From positions 3,472,001 through 3,536,000 of the forward strand of contig OZ020259.1 of NCBI GenBank assembly GCA_963971285.1: 64,000 nt of DNA. Reading direction: 5' to 3'. Made by a program: the position numbers and the translations under genes. Under the pieces are notes generated by a model. It was not told the DNA's origin, searched no databases, and saw nothing but the letters and a program-made list of their open reading frames with translations. Position 1 is the first letter of the stretch. Each line of letters starts with the position of its first letter. This document shows, one piece after another, positions 57,873 through 64,000 of this stretch. The stretch comes from Astropecten irregularis (taxonomy: Eukaryota; Echinodermata; Asteroidea; Paxillosida; Astropectinidae).

Positions 57873-58149
57873 AGACTTGGATTCAGAATAGTCTGGTACC
57901 CGTTTTCATTTGTAGAATCGGTGTTATCTTTTCCGAAGGGTATACAAGGAAGGTGACAAAATGGATGCGTCATGAATAAGGCCTATTGCGAGTCAAGTTA
58001 GACTTAGTCACAAAATATAGCTTCGAAATGTAAGGCAACAATTACATGCTGTTTTCATCTTGATGGTCGGGCTCCTTCTTATTTTCTGCTTGCCATTCTT
58101 GAAATCTAGATCGAAACGTCAGGCTCTATTTCTACTTAAATTAATACAG

Positions 58150-58384
58150 GGTGTGGCGGTGTGTGCGTGGTTTCATGGCTTCTGACTGCCAAACGAACAA
58201 GGATAGTTGACTATTTGGGTCACCACCAACATAGGGCTGGATGGCTCAGTTGGTAGAGCGCCTGTACGGTATTCAGGAGGTCGCCGGTTCGAATCCCGCT
58301 CCAGTCAATTTTTCTTTGTTCACTTTTCAATGACTTAAAATAACTCAGTCAGTTTCCCTTGTGGTTATTTCACGAATATAATAA
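58150..58384 (+). mobile_element. tRNA-derived SINE, copy 1
   Basis: The tRNA-like head at 58235-58307 has a paired 7-base acceptor, a D arm and a TTCGAAT T-loop, but an anticodon loop (ACGGTAT) without U33. It has the same left and right flanks as copy 2. Confidence 0.8.
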
Positions 58385-58472
58385 TTAAAAAGCCGTATCC
58401 TCTTTGAGTGATCCCCCATGTACCGTTCCCAGGTTGCAGCATTGTTGCGTGTATCATTGAAACGATCCCTGG

Positions 58473-58707
58473 GGTGTGGCGGTGTGTGCGTGGTTTCATG
58501 GCTTCTGACTGCCAAACGAACAAGGATAGTTGACTATTGGGGTCACCACCAACATAGGGCTGGATGGCTCAGTTGGTAGAGCGCCTGTACGGTATTCAGG
58601 AGGTCGCCGGTTCGAATCCCGCTCCAGTCAATTTTTCTTTGTTCACTTTTCAATGACTTAAAATAACTCAGTCAGTTTCCCTTGTGGTTATTTCACGAAT
58701 ATAAATT
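58473..58707 (+). mobile_element. tRNA-derived SINE, copy 2
   Basis: 323 bases downstream of copy 1 and almost identical over about 235 bases; one clear substitution (TTTGGG versus TTGGGG) was seen. Head at 58558-58630. Confidence 0.8.
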
Positions 58708-58806
58708 AATACAGATTAGGACTCATACAGATATTGGTATTAAACTGGAATAACTATGTTCCATTGCAATTTCTGTATGCACGTATTACATACAACAATT
58801 CCATAC

Positions 58807-59148
58807 TTAAAGGTAATATCTGGTTTTTGTCAAAGAAATGCAGATTCATGGGCAGAAATATTACAATAACAGTTAGGCCTATCTGTGAAATTTTCAGTCC
58901 CATACGGTGCCCACCTTTTGAGAAAACAGTGAAAAAACGCCCACAGTATTTCCTAAATCTTTTCACCGTTTTTTTTTTATCTTTAAAATATCAAAATTGC
59001 TTTTGGTCATTGGTTTTACTCTTGTTTGGATAAATAGCTTTTCAGGCAGAAAACAATTGTCATCACCATCATTATACCCTGTAAGTAATAGATAAGTCTG
59101 TGAAGATTTCTGTTTCGGTATGCTACCAAAGTGTGATATTACCTTTAA
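58807..59148 (-). repeat. F1 MITE upstream of SLCO-D
   Basis: TTAA ends, reverse orientation, left TIR damaged. Confidence 0.8.
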
Positions 59149-59598
59149 AAACATAAATCACCGATCAGAACAACATGTATGTAATCTTTGACCCCCTCGA
59201 AGAGTGATAAAAACCGAGATAAATCAGAAATGATAACTCCGTCACCGATCTCAACCAATCAAAGAGCTGTGGTAATATATACCATTGTCTGCATGCGCAG
59301 CACGTACATGAACTCAAAAGCGCAGCTCTTAAGTGCGATATAGGTCATTTTGATCATTGAAATGAAGTTTTATCTTTGGCAAACACAATGGTAAAACCAT
59401 AAAATGAATTGCCTTTGTGGCAATCGTCACATGTACCAAGAACTTGTTTTCAGTACTTCAATCACATTCAATATTGGCTAGTGATTAGTAAAGGTAAACA
59501 TTAATTCTGCTCTGAAGTTTGGCAGAGTTTAATAAGCAACGAGGTACATGTAATTGGCGTTTTGATATCGACTGCGGCTTCGGACGATCTCTACAAAG

Positions 59599-62500
59599 AT
59601 GGGACGTGGTATCTTCAACCGGCCGCTGACCTTCAGTGTTTGTTTCAGCCTTCTCCTTCTCTTCCAAATCGGCATAGGTATCTACCTCTCCGGGATACTG
59701 ACCACGCTGGAGAGGCAGTACCGCATCACGTCCTCCGTGGCCGGCTTCATTCTCTCCACGAGCGACGTTGCCAGTCTGGTGACCATCACGGTGGTTACGT
59801 ACGTGGGTCGCACGTGGCATCGGCCCCGTATCATCGGGGTCTGTGCCCTGCTGACCGGCCTAGGTGGTATCCTGTGTGGTCTTCCCCATTTCATCTACCC
59901 GGCCTACACCGATGGCTATAACAAGGCAACGGACAGCACCAACACCACATCCAGGTAAACCCTCCTCACCTCACCTCACCTCACCTCACCGTACCCCATC
60001 CCACCTATCCCGTAGTCTGGTTGACCGTAGGGACAGCACTGAGGCGTTTGGCAACCAGCCTTCTCCAATCCAGTCTATAATTATCTGCCTTTCTCAAGGT
60101 GGTACTCATGCAGTTTGAGCATTCTAGCTCCTAGGTTTGAGGCATGTATATTCGGTGATGTTGTCATCCCATCTTTTTTTTTCTGTCTGCCTTGTCTTCT
60201 CCTTCCTGCTACTAATGTGCATTGCAAGATTGTTTTGGCAAGTCCTAAAGATCGTGATAAATGTCCATACCATACCACTGAAGTTTCAATACGTGAACTT
60301 CTTTAACAATCGTTAGCAGGTCTTTCTTAGTTGTCCTTAAAGATCGATTATTTCCAATCAAGAGTGTAACACTGCGTTAGATTCTTGTGGTCCAAGAAAC
60401 GATCCAGGTGTTCCGGTCACTCATGCTGAGATCCCCCTGAGGAAGGAACAGCCTGATGGTGGCTGGAACGTGGAACTAAATGTCCTTCTCTTACCGGAAC
60501 TTGCACACAAGTGCTAATGGGCGTACAGCTGTATGAGTACTTCACAATGAGCTGTATATTTCGCGTAATCTGTTTTCAGTACCTTCGTTTGCGATGTCGA
60601 TCGGGAGCCCTATGTCTGCACCGACGACGACATCAGCAACTCAGGCTCACGGATTGACGAAGCATGGGCTCTGTTTATGGGGAAGGCTCTCATTGGTCTT
60701 GCAAATGGTCCTCTGTTCCCAATCGCTGTCACTTACCTAGATGACCAGGTCAAAGGCACGACCACTCCATACTACATTGGTGAGTATATAGACTTGGAGC
60801 CAAGTCTTTCGAAGTCGCAGTGATCGTCTCTTCTTTCACGCAACTGAAATCCTGTTTGCAAGTCGTTCTTTCCATGTGGTCCCGAGCCGAGAGCCGAACT
60901 CTCGCCGTATAGCCACGTTTCTCGCGAGAAAGTAATGCGGTTTTGCGAGAGTTGCGTGAAAGAAGAGACAATCACTGCGACTTCGAAAGACTTGGCTCCA
61001 AGCAAGTCAAGTGAGTATACTAAGTTCTTGTCATCTTGATGGAGAATGTGAGAAAAAAAATCATCTTCATTTCTACTCCAGGCTAAGCCATCCACATTCT
61101 CCTCTCATCAATAAGCAAAGTAAAACCCCTGAATAATCCATCATTGAACCTCACTTCAGCTGCTTTCCTGGCGTCTGCTACGTCAGCGTCAATCGTTGGC
61201 TTCGGAGAGGGCTTCGTGTCCCTCATCATCAACGTGAACTGGCCGGCTGAGATCGACTACACCAAGGAGTGGATCGGCGCCTGGTGGCTGGGCTTCATCG
61301 CTGACGGTATCATCATCATCTTCCTCGCTATCCCGTTCTTCCTCTTCCCGAAGGAGATGGACGTGGACATCAAGGAGGAGGACATCCCGAAAGAGAGACT
61401 GGCCTCTGAGCAGGAGGGTGGTCATACCACTGAATTGAGTGTCAAAGGTACAAACAGAAATCCCTTGGGAATCCATTAAGGCCTAGACTATACGCCGTGC
61501 TACTGCCGTGCCGTACTCAAACAATTATACATTTTCAAGTTTGGCACGGCAATAGCACGGCGTTTAGCGTGAATTTGGCTCGGCAAATTGAGTTCGGCAC
61601 GGCAAGCTCTTTGGCTCGACAGGGTCTGCCGCGCTATCGGTATTCGGAACGGCAGTGGCGCGGCATTTTCAATTATAGGCTCAGCGTTTAGCGCAACTGC
61701 CGCGCTACTGCCGTACTATTGCTGCACTCATTTGATATAAGTACGTACGACTTATATCTCGTACGTACGAGATATGATTCTTATTAAGTCGTTCGTACGA
61801 GTTGTATGTCGTAAGTACGAGATGTAAGTCGTACGTAGGGGATACATCTCGTACGTACGATATATGATTAATAAGTCGTACGCACGACATATAACTCGTA
61901 CGTACGACATATAATTTGTACAAATTTATTTTTCCAGTATGTCCCTATAACAGCTTCGTAGATTAGCCTCCCAAATTGTGATGATCATATCTGCATCATT
62001 CAGTGTTGACGTTATACTCCTTGTCCTCCTGTGATAGATTTCTTCGAGGCTCTTAAGCGAGTTGGCAGCAACTCCGTGTACATGATGATCATGATCGCAA
62101 CCATTTTCGAATTTGCCGCGATTGCCTCGTTCGGGGCCTTCCTGCCCAAGTTCATGGAGACCCAGTTCGACATTCTGCCTTCCTTCATATCCTTGCTTGT
62201 TGGTAAGTAGTCCTCCTCAATATGAGACCTTTGGAGAGGCCTGTCAACAGAGGGCAGCAAACAGCCTGTCGCCTGAAAACACTTTTGTACACGTTTTAAA
62301 GGTAGTATCATACTTTGGTAAGAAACCAAAACAGACATTTTCACAGATTTACGTATAACTTATAGGGTGTGTAAATGGTGTTGGTAGAAACATACCGTAA
62401 ACATTTTTCCGCCTGAAATGGTGTACTTATCCAGAAAAGAGTAAAACAACGACCGAAAATCTTGTTGATCTTTTAAAAGATCAAATATAAAAGAGAAAAG

Positions 62501-63996
62501 ATTTAAGAAATACTGTGGCTGTTTTTCACTGTTTCCTCAAAAAGTGGGCACCGTTACTCCTTGAACTTCTAACACTTAACCATACTCCGCTCCGTCTTGT
62601 TCAACCTCCAGGTTGTATAATCATGCCCGCTTCCCTGATTGGCAACATCTCCAGCGGTTTCATAGTCAAGAGACTGAACTTAACATCCAAAGGGTTGGGT
62701 GGCTTCATCATGCTTCTCGCGTCCATCGTCATATGCATCATTCCTATTCTTTACTTCCTATCATGTCCGGAAATAAACTACGCTGGCTACGATGGTGGGG
62801 TGCTAAGGTACGGTAAGACTCAAGCAGAATGTATACTGTCAAAATTTTCGGTACTATTTTGGATAACATTTGCCCAGTTTATAGGGCAACACACCTGAGC
62901 AACGCGACTTTGCGCCCTGAGTACACTTGCAACATTTGGTCAACATGTTACCGAGATGTTGCTGCGACATGTTACCCAACTCGTTTTGCTCAGTGTACAC
63001 AGAATATACACAATCAACATTTTTGGTATCAATCTCGGTAACAAGGTGCCGGGTATCTTGTTGCTGAAAATGTTGTCAGTGTACACAGGGCAAAACGAGT
63101 TGGGTAACATGTCGCAGCAACATCTCGGTAACATGTTGGCCAAATGTTGCTAGTATACACAAGGCACAAAGTCGTGTTGCCCTAGTGCGTTCCCCTGGGA
63201 AATGACTCTCATTGGCAGTAAAAAATTACAAATTAAATCATGTGGTGATGTTTATAGTGACTTTTGAACGCGTTCATCCAGTGTATTACAGGATTGTAAC
63301 TCGGGCTGTGGCTGCACCACTGAGAGGTACGAGCCAGTGTGTGGAGCAGACGGACTGGTATACGCTTCGCCCTGCTACGCCGGCTGCACAGGACAACGAG
63401 ATAATATCACAGAAAACCCAACAATCAATATCACGGTGAGATTTGACATGCCAAGCCTGTTACATCGATGTAGTGAAGGTACCCCGCAATAATAAACTGG
63501 TACCTTTTGGGGAGGGGTACGGAGCCCCTAAGGGGACGGGCACAAAAAAAAATGGAGAGGGGGTAAAAAAAAAGTGACAATTATTTCGTTCCCTCGAAAT
63601 ACTTTTTTTACCTCTCTCCAACTTTTTTTTGCCCTTCCACTTAGAGGCTCCGTAGAGGAGTGTATTGAGTTTATAATATTGGGAGAAGTTCTGCAACCCG
63701 AAGGTATACAGTAATTCGAGCACAGGGTTTTGAAGGGCGCCCTCTCTTTTGATAAAAAAAAAAACTGAAGACCGGTTCTCCAAAGTCTCCCATTGATTTC
63801 AACTGTCCTTGCATCAGGTTTACACCGGGTGCAATTGCTCCGTGGGTGCCGGCGATATTGCAGGACCAGACGGCAAAGCGGTTCCGGGAGAGTGTCAGGA
63901 GCCTTGCTACATGGTCTATGCTGCAGGATTCCTCATCTTTGTGATCACCATGGTTAATGCCCAGTCCAAAAATCCCTTCTTCGTCATGCAAATGAG
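59599..63996 (+). CDS. SLCO-D: organic anion transporter (OATP/SLCO family), second subtype, 3' part beyond window
   Basis: Exons: 59599-59954, 60580-60779, 61160-61447, 62038-62202, 62612-62807, 63282-63435, 63818-63996; about 512 codons seen, and the donor GTAA sits at the last bases of the window. By comparison with SLCO-C, four more exons (rest of TM10-12 and C-tail) should follow. The starting MGRGIFNRPLTF is aligned with SLCO-C. GLPHF ends TM3, DYTKEWIGAWWLGF sits at TM6, and the Kazal-like loop has CNSGCGC and YEPVCGADGLVYASPC. Exon 6 starts at 63282, not at the nearer ACAG at 63291, because only that keeps the Kazal frame from the exon 5 end. Confidence 0.88.
60791..61003. repeat. Inverted repeat beside SLCO-D exon 2
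   Basis: Arms of about 53 bases (GACTTGGAGCCAAGTCTTTC and its inverse with GAAGTCGCAGTGAT) separated by about 105 bases; begins 11 bases after the exon 2 donor. Confidence 0.8.
61160..61447 (+). CDS. SLCO-D exon 3: TM5-TM6 with OATP signature
   Basis: TM5, DYTKEWIGAWWLGFIADG and TM6, then FLFPKEMDVDIKEEDIPKE. This is the same acidic loop as in SLCO-C and much shorter than in A/B. Confidence 0.9.
61484..61714 (+). repeat. 'GCCGTGCTACTGCCG' word-rich sequence in SLCO-D intron 3
   Basis: Repeated CGGCA/GGCACGG words in both directions suggest a decayed palindromic element; its ends are not clear. Confidence 0.4.
61735..61922. repeat. CGTACGTACG palindrome array
   Basis: About eight units of TCGTACGTACGA-like self-complementary words separated by ATATGATT/ACATATAA spacers, in SLCO-D intron 3. 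Confidence 0.8.
62296..62555 (+). repeat. F1 MITE, right end missing, 56 bp before SLCO-D exon 5
   Basis: TTAA and AAGGTAGTATCATACTTTGG at the left; homology stops after AAAAAGTGGGCACCG. Confidence 0.8.
62883..63184. repeat. Long-armed palindromic element in SLCO-D intron 5
   Basis: Arms of roughly 120 bases containing ACATGTTACCGAGATGTTGC and its inverse; ends AGGGCAACAC and GTGTTGCCCT. Confidence 0.85.
63282..63435 (+). CDS. SLCO-D exon 6: Kazal-like loop
   Basis: It has the same length (154 bases) and phase as SLCO-C exon 6. Six Cys match the paralogues, ending in an N-I-T sequon at the junction. Confidence 0.85.
63763..63794 (+). repeat. F3 right-end fragment, 23 bp before SLCO-D exon 7
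   Basis: ACCGGTTCTCCAAAGTCTCC then CATT; only the terminal arm remains. Confidence 0.75.
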
Positions 63997-64000
63997 GTAA

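Larger units (their letters stand above)
55331..59598. other. Intergenic region between SLCO-C and SLCO-D
   Basis: No gene found. It holds an F1 terminus (55507-55545), three palindromic elements, an F2 scrap (58095-58125), duplicated SINEs and one F1 copy. 56500-57400 is AT-rich with nothing recognised. 59160-59598 is presumably SLCO-D promoter and 5'UTR, with no clear TATA box. Confidence 0.6.

Noticed and set aside
58235..58307. tRNA gene
   Set aside because: Acceptor, D and T arms look right, but the anticodon loop lacks U33 and the sequence is part of a repeated SINE with common flanks.
63291..63435. SLCO-D exon 6 starting right after the ACAG at 63290
   Set aside because: It would shift the Kazal frame from the exon 5 phase; the acceptor CCAG at 63281 keeps it.
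1..64000. CRISPR array, phage or bacterial operon
   Set aside because: Repeats are palindromic MITEs and minisatellites without regular unique spacers, and all coding signal is spliced animal-type genes.

Overview
The window looks like nuclear DNA of a marine invertebrate deuterostome, most likely an echinoderm and perhaps a sea star. This is an inference from four things: intron-rich genes of animal type, a tandem family of Kazal-bearing SLCO/OATP transporters, an animal-type jacalin/aerolysin gene, and a very dense load of short palindromic DNA elements and tRNA-derived SINEs. Nothing prokaryotic was seen: no operons, CRISPR arrays or rRNA.

All convincing genes lie on the + strand. Four tandem SLCO (organic anion transporting polypeptide) genes were rebuilt exon by exon from splice sites and reading phase. 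SLCO-A (1639-10272, 11 exons, about 732 aa) and SLCO-B (23044-30432, 11 exons, about 728 aa) form one subtype. SLCO-C (45519-55330, 11 exons, about 644 aa) and SLCO-D (59599 to beyond the right edge, 7 exons seen) form a second subtype. The subtypes differ in N-terminus, intron positions and a functionally important transmembrane-3 residue (Gln in A/B, His in C/D). Between A and B lies a single-exon gene (17588-18586, 332 aa) with a jacalin-like lectin domain followed by an aerolysin-type pore-forming module. It has its own TATA/Inr-like promoter.

Region by region: 1-1638 repeats upstream of A; 1639-10272 SLCO-A; 10273-17471 repeat field with a 1 kb fold-back, a roughly 1.1 kb duplicated segment and a decayed Penelope-like retroelement; 17472-18586 promoter and pore-former gene; 18587-23017 AT-rich and gene-free; 23018-30432 SLCO-B; 30433-45518 a 15 kb gene-free field of nested palindromic elements; 45519-55330 SLCO-C; 55331-59598 gene-free with a duplicated SINE; 59599-64000 SLCO-D.

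The transporters are predicted 12-helix plasma-membrane carriers for large amphipathic organic anions. The array suggests lineage-specific expansion with diversification. No shared pathway with the pore-former can be shown from sequence. Repeat families are named F1 to F11 here; several nested and empty-site configurations show how they inserted.
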